A model generated the notes under the pieces. It searched no databases. It was not told where the DNA came from and saw nothing but the letters and a program-made list of their open reading frames with translations. A stretch of 64,000 nucleotides of DNA from Paraglaciecola sp. MB-3u-78 (GTDB lineage: Bacteria > Pseudomonadota > Gammaproteobacteria > Enterobacterales > Alteromonadaceae): assembly GCF_002835935.1 (NCBI RefSeq), contig NZ_PJCF01000086.1, positions 186,001 through 250,000 on the forward strand. The letters run 5' to 3'. Of this stretch, positions 46,794 to 56,019 are shown piece after piece (the first letter of the stretch is position 1; each line of letters begins with the position of its first letter). The position numbers were made by a program, and so were the translations under genes.

Positions 46794-47957
46794 GTGTTAC
46801 TAAAAAATTGGATTGTTCTGACTATCGTCTCCTTAGTGTCTCTGATGCTCGTTTTTCAACAGCAAGGATTATTTGCGTGTTTGGTCATGATTTGTTTGTC
46901 TGCCTGGTTTGTTTTTCAAAATGAGAAGACATCTGCCTCTTCGAATGATGATTCTTTAGATGTGATTGATCATGAGTTGGCTGCCGCTGATTTTAAGTTA
47001 AAATTAAATACCTTGATGCATGAAGTTGCCCCAACACTTGATGAAACCAAGCAGAGTATCCAGGACATCTATTCTACTCAGGAAGATGCAGTCATGACTT
47101 TATCTATGGCCTTTATAGAGTTGCAGGGATTTATTGATCAGCAAAGCACTAACATCAGCAGTCTTATCAGAATAGAGTCAAGCGTTGAAGGGACAGACAG
47201 TGAAGTACTCTACAGTGACAGTATGCGGGCGTTTGCTCATAGTACTGAAGGCATATTAGATCAATTTATTAAGTCTACCGTTGAGATGTCGGCCTCTTCT
47301 ATGGAGCTTCTTGAGAGCGTTAATGAAATACATTCAGACGTCCCTAAAGTATTAAAAACGTTGCAAGACATTGATGGCATTTCGTCTCAAACTAATCTTT
47401 TAGCACTGAATGCAGCAATAGAAGCGGCCCGAGCCGGTGAGCATGGCCGTGGTTTTGCGGTTGTAGCAGACGAAGTTCGCAAATTATCTTCTCGTTCAGC
47501 TAAATTTAGCGATGAGGTTCAAAAACAACTGAAGAGTATTAGCGAGCGTATCTCTGCGCTTACAGCACAAGTGGGGGTACTTGCCTCTTATGATGTGAGT
47601 TATGTGATTAAAGCCAAGAAAGATATCCATATCGCCCTAGACAGCATCATTAAAAAAGCTGAATCCGATGCAAATATAACCCAAGGCCTAGATCAGCTAT
47701 CACAGCAACTAGAAGAAGCGCTTTCAAAAGCTATCCGAGGTTTGCAGTTTGGAGATATTAATGGTCAACATCTATTATATGCCAAGGATACATTGGGGTT
47801 TGTGAATGAACTTTTAAAATCTATTGACGATAAAAATATAGACAATTTAATCTCTGAGATTACACATTATTTACAAGATGTTCGTGAAAAAAGACTCCAT
47901 TCCCATAACCCAGTGTCTGCGTCTAGCATGGACTCTGGTGACATCGAACTGTTTTAA
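46794..47957 (+). CDS. Short methyl-accepting chemotaxis-like protein
   Basis: A 387-residue protein. A short N-terminal membrane region (two hydrophobic stretches in residues ~5-43) is followed by a coiled-coil signalling domain with the hairpin-tip motif [41 protein letters not shown] near residues 195-235, of which the core is [16 protein letters not shown]. No periplasmic sensor domain or HAMP is evident. The GTG start follows TTAGGTGA. It is followed at 19 nt by a STAS gene and then a receiver/phosphatase gene, so it probably feeds this partner-switch module rather than the flagellar CheA pathway; this is inference. Confidence 0.85.
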   Translation: MLLKNWIVLTIVSLVSLMLVFQQQGLFACLVMICLSAWFVFQNEKTSASSNDDSLDVIDHELAAADFKLKLNTLMHEVAPTLDETKQSIQDIYSTQEDAVMTLSMAFIELQGFIDQQSTNISSLIRIESSVEGTDSEVLYSDSMRAFAHSTEGILDQFIKSTVEMSASSMELLESVNEIHSDVPKVLKTLQDIDGISSQTNLLALNAAIEAARAGEHGRGFAVVADEVRKLSSRSAKFSDEVQKQLKSISERISALTAQVGVLASYDVSYVIKAKKDIHIALDSIIKKAESDANITQGLDQLSQQLEEALSKAIRGLQFGDINGQHLLYAKDTLGFVNELLKSIDDKNIDNLISEITHYLQDVREKRLHSHNPVSASSMDSGDIELF

Positions 47958-47976
47958 CAATATTTAAGGCCAAACT

Positions 47977-48264
47977 ATGTCCGACTCCTATACTATTGCT
48001 ATCCCTGAAAGATTTGACTTTAGTCAGCATAAATCCTTTACCGAGCAATCAAATCGACTCATTCAGGACGAGCAAATTAAAACCGTGATTTTAGACTTTT
48101 CAAGAACATCCTATCTGGATAGTTCGGCGCTAGGTATGCTGGTTTTAATGAAAAAAAAAGCCAAAGCAAAATCAATTCACATCATCATTCGAGGGGCCAA
48201 GGATAATGCAAAAGATATTTTACTGATTGCTAATTTCAAAAAGATATTTGAGATCCAAGACTAA
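47977..48264 (+). CDS. STAS-domain anti-sigma factor antagonist
   Basis: A 95-residue single STAS domain of the SpoIIAA/RsbV type. Marks: RFDFSQHKSFTEQSNRLI, and TVILDFSRTSYLDSSALGMLVLM, which contains the phosphorylatable serine in the DSSALG motif. In partner-switch systems a kinase phosphorylates this serine and a PP2C phosphatase removes it. The next gene, 2 nt away, carries both a PP2C and a histidine-kinase-like ATPase domain, so both activities for this protein are next door. Confidence 0.93.
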   Translation: MSDSYTIAIPERFDFSQHKSFTEQSNRLIQDEQIKTVILDFSRTSYLDSSALGMLVLMKKKAKAKSIHIIIRGAKDNAKDILLIANFKKIFEIQD

Positions 48265-48266
48265 AT

Positions 48267-49943
48267 ATGAACCCAAACGCTTTAGTAAATAAAAAAATAC
48301 TTGTGGTTGATGACGACACTATTTTTTTTCAAATGATAAGTTATTTTCTGCAAGGCCTCTGTGTTCTTAGTGAGTCAGCCGTAACGCTTGAACAAGCGCT
48401 AAAAAAGCTTAGTCAGAAAACATACGATTTTATTTTGATTGACAGTTATTTACCCGATGGTTCTGGTTCAGAGCTGGTTCCAGTTATCAATGCACTAGAA
48501 TACACAGTGCCTATGATCATGGTGACCGGCAATGATGACCAAGAATATATGCAAGCCTGCTTTGAAGCTGGCGTATCTGATTATGTGCTCAAACCTGTGA
48601 ATCTAAAATTGGTGTGGCTAAAAATACAACGTTGCTACAATTCTCATATTTTGGAGCAACAGCTTCAAAGCCAAAATAAACAACTCGAATTTTTACTAGA
48701 CGGAAAACGTAGGGAAGAAAACTTGGTAAGGCATGTGTATAAACATTTAGCACAGCTAAACGATAAAGTCGAACGAGCTGTGCAGTGCCATATGCAGGCA
48801 TCCAACATGTTTAACGGTGACTTTTTTGTATCGGCAGCTGCGCCTAATGGAAACAAAATACTCACATTAGTGGATGCAACAGGTAACAGTTTGGCGGCGG
48901 CAATCAGTGTTTTACCCTTAGTGTCGGCTATCCGCGCTATGGTCAAAAAAGGATTGTCACTAAGCCATCTTATTCACGAAATTAATACCAAGCTATACAA
49001 TGAGATCCCTGATGATCGATTTATTGCCGGTATAGGCGTAGAGTTTAATGCCCATAGCAATGAAATTTCCATTTTTAATGCTGGCATGCCAGAAGCAATA
49101 TTACTCGATTCCGATTGCAATATATTGCAATACATTAAATCCAAGTCAATGCCGCTGGGTATTTTAGATGCACAGGATTTTTCCCCCAGCATTGACACAA
49201 TCAAAGCTGATGCTGGGCTCTTTTTATTGCTATATAGCGACGGATTGATCGAGCAGGAATCGGCGGAAAAAACATTGTTTGGCAAGCAAAGCCTTGAGCA
49301 AGTTATCAATCAGTGTCAGGTACCTACCGACTTGGTTAACTCATTAGTTAAAGCGTTTGAACAGCACACAGGTAAACAAACAGTTACTGATGATGTTTCG
49401 ATTAGCTGTATTAATTTTGATATGTTGAGAGAGTCTTCGGAGACGGTCGATGCCAGTAAGCAAAATGCTCAAGTAGGGGACTTGAATTTCTCTCTGGATT
49501 TAAATGGGAGCTTATTAGCGCAAGTAGACATTTTGTCTGTAATAGATTCAGTATTGAGTCACTGCCAAGTCGATGCCTCATTGCGCAAGAAAGCTTTTAC
49601 TGTTTTTGCTGAGTTAGTCAACAATGCTCTTGACCATGGGGTGCTTTCATTAGAATCATCGTTAAAAAATGATTACAGTGGATTTGCGGAGTATCTGGAA
49701 AAACGTGAGTTAGCTCTTGGTGATTTATCGCAACAAGATAAGCTTTCAATTGATCTAAAATACTCGAATAAATCTGGTGAAATGCAGTTTGATATTAAAG
49801 ATAGTGGCAAAGGTTACCAACCGTTAATCGTATCTAAAGAAAACCCTGCTCTTTCGGGAAGAGGATTGGGGTTAATTGAAAAGTTAACCAAAGAATTTAC
49901 TGTCAATACATCAGGTAATGGGAGCTCTGTTGTCATTAAGTAA
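48267..49943 (+). CDS. Receiver - PP2C (SpoIIE) phosphatase - ATPase fusion protein
   Basis: A 558-residue three-domain regulator. Residues ~8-125 are a receiver domain (ILVVDDDTIFF, FILIDSYLPDGSGSE, VLKPVNLK). Residues ~165-390 are a SpoIIE/RsbU-type PP2C phosphatase (GDFFVSAAAPNGNKILTLVDA, FLLLYSDGLIEQ, VTDDVSISCI). Residues ~410-558 are an HATPase_c domain of the RsbW type (FAELVNNALDHG, GRGLGLIEKLT). Phosphatase and kinase activities on the upstream STAS protein can thus be held in one chain and switched by phosphorylation of the receiver Asp. No sigma factor is in the window. Confidence 0.92.
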   Translation: MNPNALVNKKILVVDDDTIFFQMISYFLQGLCVLSESAVTLEQALKKLSQKTYDFILIDSYLPDGSGSELVPVINALEYTVPMIMVTGNDDQEYMQACFEAGVSDYVLKPVNLKLVWLKIQRCYNSHILEQQLQSQNKQLEFLLDGKRREENLVRHVYKHLAQLNDKVERAVQCHMQASNMFNGDFFVSAAAPNGNKILTLVDATGNSLAAAISVLPLVSAIRAMVKKGLSLSHLIHEINTKLYNEIPDDRFIAGIGVEFNAHSNEISIFNAGMPEAILLDSDCNILQYIKSKSMPLGILDAQDFSPSIDTIKADAGLFLLLYSDGLIEQESAEKTLFGKQSLEQVINQCQVPTDLVNSLVKAFEQHTGKQTVTDDVSISCINFDMLRESSETVDASKQNAQVGDLNFSLDLNGSLLAQVDILSVIDSVLSHCQVDASLRKKAFTVFAELVNNALDHGVLSLESSLKNDYSGFAEYLEKRELALGDLSQQDKLSIDLKYSNKSGEMQFDIKDSGKGYQPLIVSKENPALSGRGLGLIEKLTKEFTVNTSGNGSSVVIK

Positions 49944-50033
49944 CCACATCTAAAAGTGATAAATGTTAGGCGCGTGCTCCGCTCAATATTTGAGCCTGAG
50001 CAAACACAGAAACCTTTTTTTCATGACAGTAGG

Positions 50034-51710
50034 TTATTCAGCAGACAGCGTGTTTTTGCTAGAATATGTGGTCTGAACGCCAGCCGCCTCGCGCCGGCCA
50101 TCGCTGTATATAGCGAAGACCAGTGCAAAACACATTAAAACCATCACAATCGAAAACGGTAGCGCGCCAATTACCATGGCCGTCTTAATGGCCCCCGTAC
50201 CGCCAGATATCAGCAGACCCGCTACCACAAGCCCAAGGGCTGCACCCCAGAACAGGATATGTGGCCGAGCTTTGGGACCTTCGTCGCCACCCGCGTTGAT
50301 GGTGTTCACGATCAACACCGCTGAATCAGCTGATGTGACAAGAAACGTCATCAGTAGGACAACAATCAATAGGGCCATACCCCATGCTAACCATTCACCG
50401 ATTGGCGCTAGCATGAATTCTGTCATGGCAAAAATTTTGTCAGCATTGGCCGCATTAAAGATCACACCGTTGGCGCCACCATTTAATTCCAGATCGATGG
50501 CAGTTCCGCCGGCCCAAGCGAACCAAACAAAACACATCAGTGATGGCACAAACATCGCTCCAAGCACAAATTCACGGATCGATCGCCCACGGGATATACG
50601 CGCCAGGAACAATCCTACAAAAGGTGCAAATGCGATCCACCATGCCCAGTAAAACACTGGCCACCAGCCCTGCCACTGTGTCAGTAAGAATGCCTCTGAT
50701 CCTTGAACGCCATCTGTGGTCCAGACATTAAAGCTCATCTGTGGCAGTGCGATCAGATAATCCCAAATACCAAGGAACATCGCAGAGCCACCAAAAAAGG
50801 TTGCGCCAAAGATGATAAAAAATCCCAATAGGATGATCGACAGAAACATGTTGATATTGGACAGCCATTTTATGCCTTTGCCCACTCCCGACAATGCGGA
50901 CAATGTCGATGCCCCCATGATCATGACCAAAGCGACAATAATACCAAAAGTGGATGCCTCGCCTTCGGGATTTACCAGACCGCCAATGCCTATTCGTGTT
51001 AATCCTGCAACAAACTGTTCTACACCAAACCCAAGTGTCTGTGCCACACCTAAAATGGTCGCTACAACGGCTACAATATCGATAAAGTGCCCCAAGGGTC
51101 CAGACAGCGCCTTGCCAAACAAGGGCGTCAGTGATGAACGAATGGTCAATGGCAATGCACGACGATAGCTAAAGAACGCCATCGACAGGCCAGCAATCGC
51201 ATAGCATGCCCATGCACCTAATCCCCAGTGAAGGAAAGACCACTTGTATGCCATGCGTACATTGTTTTGGGCACCGCCTGTGGTTAGTCCTTGAATGACC
51301 TCAGGGTTATTGGCGAAATGGGTAACGGGTTCGGCCACTGCCCATGTCAACATGCCGACACCAATCCCAGCACTGAACATCATCGAAAACCATGAAAAAT
51401 TCGAAAATTCAGGTTTCTCGCCCGGCTGCCCCAGATTCAGCCGACCCGCTGTAGGCCAAAGTGCCAAGGCGATACATACAATGACAAAAAGGGCGACAAC
51501 CCAGATGTACCAAGCTGCGAAATTAGCCAAAATAAGCGTGTTCCAATCCCCGAGTATCTTCCCCGCATTGACTGGCCAAAAGATTGCCCAAACAACAAGG
51601 GCACTAATAATGATTTTACTAACGACTGTCACATCGAGGCTGAATCCACGATAAAAACCAGTTGTCGCGAGCTTAATAGGAAGTTCTGATAAAGCTGGTT
51701 TTGGTGCCAT
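50034..51710 (-). CDS. BCCT family betaine/choline/carnitine transporter
   Basis: A 558-residue transporter with twelve hydrophobic helices. Marks: FSWFSMMFSAGIGVGMLTWAVAEP near residue 100, FLHWGLGAWACYAIAG, and WWPVFYWAWWIAFAPFVGLFLARISRGRSI near residue 350. It brings in glycine betaine or related osmolytes with Na+ or H+. Codons are visibly richer in G and C than in the neighbouring genes (many GCC, GGC, ATC), so it looks acquired from another lineage. It stands alone, pointing against the signalling operon. Confidence 0.93.
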   Translation of the reverse strand: MAPKPALSELPIKLATTGFYRGFSLDVTVVSKIIISALVVWAIFWPVNAGKILGDWNTLILANFAAWYIWVVALFVIVCIALALWPTAGRLNLGQPGEKPEFSNFSWFSMMFSAGIGVGMLTWAVAEPVTHFANNPEVIQGLTTGGAQNNVRMAYKWSFLHWGLGAWACYAIAGLSMAFFSYRRALPLTIRSSLTPLFGKALSGPLGHFIDIVAVVATILGVAQTLGFGVEQFVAGLTRIGIGGLVNPEGEASTFGIIVALVMIMGASTLSALSGVGKGIKWLSNINMFLSIILLGFFIIFGATFFGGSAMFLGIWDYLIALPQMSFNVWTTDGVQGSEAFLLTQWQGWWPVFYWAWWIAFAPFVGLFLARISRGRSIREFVLGAMFVPSLMCFVWFAWAGGTAIDLELNGGANGVIFNAANADKIFAMTEFMLAPIGEWLAWGMALLIVVLLMTFLVTSADSAVLIVNTINAGGDEGPKARPHILFWGAALGLVVAGLLISGGTGAIKTAMVIGALPFSIVMVLMCFALVFAIYSDGRREAAGVQTTYSSKNTLSAE

Positions 51711-52203
51711 GATTGTTTTCCCATTGTCTATTCTTATTGGGATTAACTAGACACCCAAATGAAATAACTAGCTGACTAAGATAGCACGATTGTGCAATTT
51801 ATGACATCGAGCCCTGTTTGTGGAGCTAGACCGCTTACTCTTAGATGGTAAACTGGTTAAAAATTCTACATTGTGGTTTGTTGGTGTGGGAGGACTTTAT
51901 CAATACGCAAACTAGTAGTAGAAGAGCATAACTTTCTCTGTAAATTGCTCAACTAAATTCATGAAAGAACCGATGAGCATTGCGTCCAGAGATAATCAAA
52001 TCATCGGCTTGGTCATCGATTAAATGTGTAATGGCCCCACTAGTTCGATGACCCTTTCTATCTTATATTTCTATTATGCCATTCTCGGTCTGACTTTTTT
52101 CTTTGGAATCTTTAGAAGTAAAAACTCTGTAATGGCAGCTATACAGACCCAAGCTATAAAAAAATTTATTAGAGATCTTGACTCAATCGGCTGTTTTGTC
52201 TGT
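51711..52203. other. Intergenic region, no supported gene
   Basis: About 490 bases between the transporter and the DoxX-like gene. Short open frames exist on both strands, but none has a recognisable motif or ribosome site. A minus-strand stretch (about 51950-52045) reads without stops for some 30 codons but resembles nothing I know. Confidence 0.35.
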
Positions 52204-52641
52204 TTATGCTGCTTTACCTACAGTAAATTTAGTATCTGCATCACGCAATAAATACAAGGCAAAACAGGCAGCCCACATTGGCCATGCAGCAAAAAACAAG
52301 AGATTATTAAAAGCATCAAAATACTGGGGGAATGATGCCAAGGTTGAACCACCATGTAATAAAAAGATAAGTCCGTAAGTGATGCGTTTTTTAATACCGG
52401 CGACGAAGGCAAAAACCAGAACAAGTTGCAGAGCGCCTAAGAGGTAGGCAATGTTTTCACCTAAACCTGAAATCGCATAAAAATGTTCGAAGATTTTGAT
52501 GCTATGACTTGGGTTAACGAACTTGTCTATGGTCCACATTAACATGACAACAAATACCCCCAGTCTTAACGCTAATAAAGACCACTGCAATCGGTTACGA
52601 ATATCATTAGAGATGGGTTCGTTAGAGATACTTTCACTCAT
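52204..52641 (-). CDS. DoxX-like small membrane protein
   Basis: A 145-residue protein with four hydrophobic helices (LLALRLGVFVVMLMWTIDKFV, IAYLLGALQLVLVFAFVAG, YGLIFLLHGGSTLASF, LLFFAAWPMWAACFALYLL). The layout and the WTIDKF...H segment after helix 1 fit the DoxX/DUF6790-like group of four-helix proteins of unknown role. It is alone on the minus strand, bordering the insertion-sequence region. Family assignment is tentative. Confidence 0.6.
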   Translation of the reverse strand: MSESISNEPISNDIRNRLQWSLLALRLGVFVVMLMWTIDKFVNPSHSIKIFEHFYAISGLGENIAYLLGALQLVLVFAFVAGIKKRITYGLIFLLHGGSTLASFPQYFDAFNNLLFFAAWPMWAACFALYLLRDADTKFTVGKAA

Positions 52642-52867
52642 TTAAATTCCTTGATTTGTATTATTTCAGACTAAAGATTTAGCGATTATTCGCTAGTTGA
52701 TTTGATTAAAGCTATGGCTAAAAGCACAAGGCAGACGTTCTTAAAAACGTCGTCTCTGCAGACTACTTAGTAGCAGACACTGCAACAGACCGTGTTAATT
52801 GAAATTTATTACAATTATATATTCATTCACCTTTATGGATGAGATGAATGGCAGTGGTGAGTCTTAA

Positions 52868-52969
52868 AATAAGTCTATTATTGTTGAAACTTTAAAGGCG
52901 GAAAAGCAGTGGCGGTGCCACCAAAGCGGGTATCGGTAAAGCCGATTTTTCTTATCCTCTTACGATGGG
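52868..52969. repeat. Twin-hairpin repeat, copy 1
   Basis: Begins AATAAG, passes TGAAACTTTAAA and GCGGAAAAGCA, then two small hairpins: GTGGC-ggt-GCCAC (52909-52921) and ATCGGT-aaa-GCCGAT (52932-52946), and ends TTACGATGG. The left end of the decayed IS1111-type element follows directly. See also 60444, 61883, 63745 and 63872. Confidence 0.85.
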
Positions 52970-52976
52970 TGATGAG

Positions 52977-54194
52977 ATGGACACTCCCTATTACGGCGTC
53001 AATGCGCCAAAATAGTAGTTTCAACCCAACTATTTACATAGGGAGTATCCAAGATGAAGCTTAGAACAATAGGTATTGATTTGGCAAAGAATGTATTTCA
53101 AGCATGTGGTGTAAATGAGCATATGAAACCACAGTTTAATAAACGGTTAAAGCGTCATGAGTTACTCGATTTTATGCGCCAGCAAGCACCAACGATGGTG
53201 GTGATGCAAGCCTGTTATTCATCCCATTACTGGGGGCGAGAAATGACCAAATTAGGTCATAATGTGAAGCTTATCCCCGCTCAACATGTCACGCCTTTTG
53301 TACGGGGCAACAAGAATGATCCGAATGATTCATTTGCTATAACAGAAGCGAGCCAGCGGCCCTATATTCGTTTTGTGCCTGTGAAAACCGAGTTCCAGCA
53401 GGAGATATTATGCTTGCATCGTATTCGAGAACGACTTATCAAAAATAAAGGCGCTCTGAGCAATCAAGCTAGGGGCTGTTAAGTGAGTTTGGCGTGGTGT
53501 TTCCTTGTGGTCATAAAGCCCTTTTAAATGGATTAAACGCGGAGACCGTTATTTACGCAAACAATTAGTACACGGTGCAAGGTCGGTTGTGAGTCGTGCA
53601 GCTAAAAAAACAGATCCATTATCATTATGGGCAACGAAGCTTCGCGTCACCAAACCGTTTAATAAGGTGGCAGTCGCCATGGCGCATCGCCTTGCCCGTT
53701 TAATTTGGATATTGCTCACGCGCCAAGAGCACTACAGGGCTACGCCAACCGGTGTGAGCGGATAGCATGCAACAGTTTACGTTATCTCGGCCTTGCTCAA
53801 TTCCGAACTGGACAAAGGCACAAAGCCTGTGTGGGTGTTGTGGAAGGCAAGACTCGGGATAACACTTAGTTTACTCTCACCAGCTTAAGTCATATTTGAT
53901 GAAGAAAACGGTCTACCCTACCTCATCAAAGCCAGACTATGACAAGGATTATTAATCCGTGTGGGTGTATTTTAAGGCGATAAGGTACGCGGTACCCGGC
54001 ACGGACTCCATCAGAGGCCTGAAATGATAAAACCATTTCAATTTAAGAGCCTGAATATATGTCAGAACTAAGCCAACTTAAGACCTTGATTCAAATTGAG
54101 AAAGCTGGGGTAAAGAAGAAAAACAGAAGGACTTTTGTACTGCTTCGCAGCACAAAAGCGAACACTAATACGTTGACTTCGCGGGAGTGTCCAT
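52977..54194 (+). mobile_element. Decayed IS1111-group (IS110 family) element, copy 1
   Basis: Bounded by the inverted repeat ATGGACACTCCC (52977-52988) and GGGAGTGTCCAT (54183-54194). Copy 2 has the same pair with one base changed on both sides (ATGGACGCTCCC / GGGAGCGTCCAT), so the ends stay complementary. The transposase inside is broken. About 400 nt downstream of it match copy 2, including a hairpin at 54133-54157 close to the right end. True ends of IS1111 elements lie a few bases outside such repeats. Confidence 0.85.
53054..53766 (+). pseudogene. IS1111-type transposase, frameshifted and internally deleted
   Basis: The first ~142 codons match the intact copy at 62069, but one base is missing near 53475, giving a stop just after SNQARG. 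Further on, LLNGL is joined directly to the KRGDRYLRKQL region, a loss of roughly 300 nt. The catalytic Glu of MEACYSSHYW is also changed to Gln. The remaining C-terminal part runs to about 53766. The gene cannot make an active transposase. Confidence 0.92.
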
Positions 54195-54205
54195 ATATGT
54201 CAAGG

Positions 54206-54431
54206 TAATTAGAACATACCCATCACTTAATGCTTGTTGATTTGGCTGTGATTGAGTACTTTACTACTTTGGGTGTCTAGTTTAGGTCTCTTTTATTATC
54301 GGGGCATGTAAGCTTGTTTACTCTGTTACCACTTTGTTATCTGTTTTCGTCAATAGGCGCTGCTATTTCTTTGGTTATTACAGAGTTTATTGTTACAGCC
54401 TTGATGCTAAAAGAAGTTTTAAATAAAAAAA
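54206..54431 (+). pseudogene. wzx flippase remnant, C-terminus split off by IS66
   Basis: The frame ending at 54431 reads LLLSGHVSLFTLLPLC, SSIGAAISLVITEF and TALMLKEVLNKK, the pattern of the last helices of a Wzx polysaccharide flippase. Upstream it has an in-frame TAG near 54283 and is cut by the IS1111 right end. The IS66 element interrupts its 3' end: joining across the 8-bp duplication restores the frame VLNKKIPLFKRGL and a TAG at 56016-56018, just before glf. So this was the gene upstream of glf in a polysaccharide operon. Confidence 0.7.
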
Positions 54432-55982
54432 GTAACTATTCAGCCTCATGAAAATATATTTTGACGATCCCAGCGATCGTATTGACTGATCCCGCTAGGA
54501 TGTCAGACTTGCCTTAATATCACTTTAGTTATTAACCAATGAAGATTGACGGCATTGAAATCGACAGTGTGATCGATTCAACAAAAAAGTTGCTTACAGA
54601 GGATAAATCAATTTCGCCGGCCTTAAGAGCGGCAATTGAATTGATCATGCTGGTTGTGTCTTTGCTTGCTAATCGATTAGGACTAAATAGCCAAAACAGC
54701 AGTAAACCACCCTCCACAGATTTTGATAGAAAGAAGAATTCAAGGACTAAATCTGACAATCCGGCCGGCGGCCAGAAAGGGCGGGAGGGTAAAACGCTGA
54801 GCCCGTTCGAAGAGCCCGATGTAGTCAAGGATATTCCCGTAAACAGGGCGCTATTGCCTCCTGGGAAGTATCGTGATGCTGGCGTCCAGTGTCGTCAAGT
54901 GGTTGACATAGAAATATCACGCATGGTCACCGAATACAGAGCGCAAATACTGCTCAACGAAACAGGCAAGAAATTCACAGCTGAGTTTCCACAAGGTGTT
55001 AACAGTGCTATCCAATATGGCGATGGCATTAAAGCGCACGCGGTTTACCTGTCACAATATCAATTGCTGCCTTATAAACGTATTGAAGAGTATTTTTCCG
55101 ATCAACTCAATATTCCGATCAGTGCGGGAACCTTGTTTAACTTCAATCAAAAAGCGTCAGATTTAATTGAGCAAACAGGTGCCGCGGATCGGATCAAAGC
55201 CGCACTACGAGCATCACCCGTGCTGCATGTTGATGAAACAGGCGTCAACATTAACGGCAAGCGGCGTTGGTTACATTGTGCCTCATCACTTACCTGGACG
55301 TATTTCCATGCCCACGATAAACGTGGGAAAGAGGCCATGGATGCGGCCGAGATACTGCCATGCTTTACGGGCATTCTGTGCCATGACCACTGGAAACCTT
55401 ACTACAAATATATCCTATGTGAACATTCTCTGTGCAATGCCCATCATTTGAGAGAATTGGAAAGAGCGTGGGAGCAAGACAAGCAGAAATGGGCCAATGA
55501 AATGCGTGCACTGCTGACCAAGCTTTGTCAGGACGTGAAGGATAATGACGGTAAGTTAACGCCAGAGTCTGCCCGCGTCGCCAGAGAACAGTACCGTGAA
55601 ATACTCTTTGAGGGTGATAAGGAGTGTCCGCCACCAAATGAGGAGGACCGACCAGCAGGACAACGGGGTCGTTTAAAACGAACCAAAGCGCGCGCCTTGC
55701 TTGAACGGCTCAGAGAATTTGAAAATGATGCGCTTAGATTTATCGAAATAAAAGATGTCCCCTTTACTAACAATCAAGGGGAAAACGATATTCGAATGAC
55801 AAAAGTACATCAAAAAATATCGGGATGTTTCAGAAGTCAAAACGGTGCGGATATGTTTTGTTTGCTTCGCAGTTACATATCCAGTTGTCGCAAGCAAGAT
55901 GTTTCAGCAAGTGAGGCGTTGCGACTATTGTTCAAGGGCAGGCTTCCTGACATCTTTTCATCTGCGCGACCTGAATAGTTAC
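54432..55982 (+). mobile_element. IS66-family element, 1551 bp, with 8-bp target duplication
   Basis: Ends are the perfect 12-bp inverted repeats GTAACTATTCAG (54432-54443) and CTGAATAGTTAC (55971-55982); GTAA termini are typical of IS66. The flanks TAAAAAAA (54424-54431 and 55983-55990) are identical, an 8-bp duplication as expected for this family. Only the tnpC gene is inside; tnpA and tnpB are absent, as in the single-gene ISBst12-like branch. It looks complete and recent, inserted in wzx. Confidence 0.93.
54539..55978 (+). CDS. IS66-family transposase (TnpC)
   Basis: A 479-residue transposase. The N-terminal leucine-rich helix and NSQNSSKPPSTD motif come first, then a zinc-binding-like segment, then the DDE domain: HVDETGVNINGKRRWLH (first Asp), CHDHWKPYY (second Asp) and FTNNQGENDIRMTKVHQKISG (Glu). 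NAHHLRELE is also characteristic. It ends 5 nt inside the right terminal repeat region. The frame is intact, so the element could be active. G+C is higher than in the flanking polysaccharide genes. Confidence 0.95.
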   Translation: MKIDGIEIDSVIDSTKKLLTEDKSISPALRAAIELIMLVVSLLANRLGLNSQNSSKPPSTDFDRKKNSRTKSDNPAGGQKGREGKTLSPFEEPDVVKDIPVNRALLPPGKYRDAGVQCRQVVDIEISRMVTEYRAQILLNETGKKFTAEFPQGVNSAIQYGDGIKAHAVYLSQYQLLPYKRIEEYFSDQLNIPISAGTLFNFNQKASDLIEQTGAADRIKAALRASPVLHVDETGVNINGKRRWLHCASSLTWTYFHAHDKRGKEAMDAAEILPCFTGILCHDHWKPYYKYILCEHSLCNAHHLRELERAWEQDKQKWANEMRALLTKLCQDVKDNDGKLTPESARVAREQYREILFEGDKECPPPNEEDRPAGQRGRLKRTKARALLERLREFENDALRFIEIKDVPFTNNQGENDIRMTKVHQKISGCFRSQNGADMFCLLRSYISSCRKQDVSASEALRLLFKGRLPDIFSSARPE

Positions 55983-56019
55983 TAAAAAAATACCATTATT
56001 TAAGAGAGGCTTATAGGTT

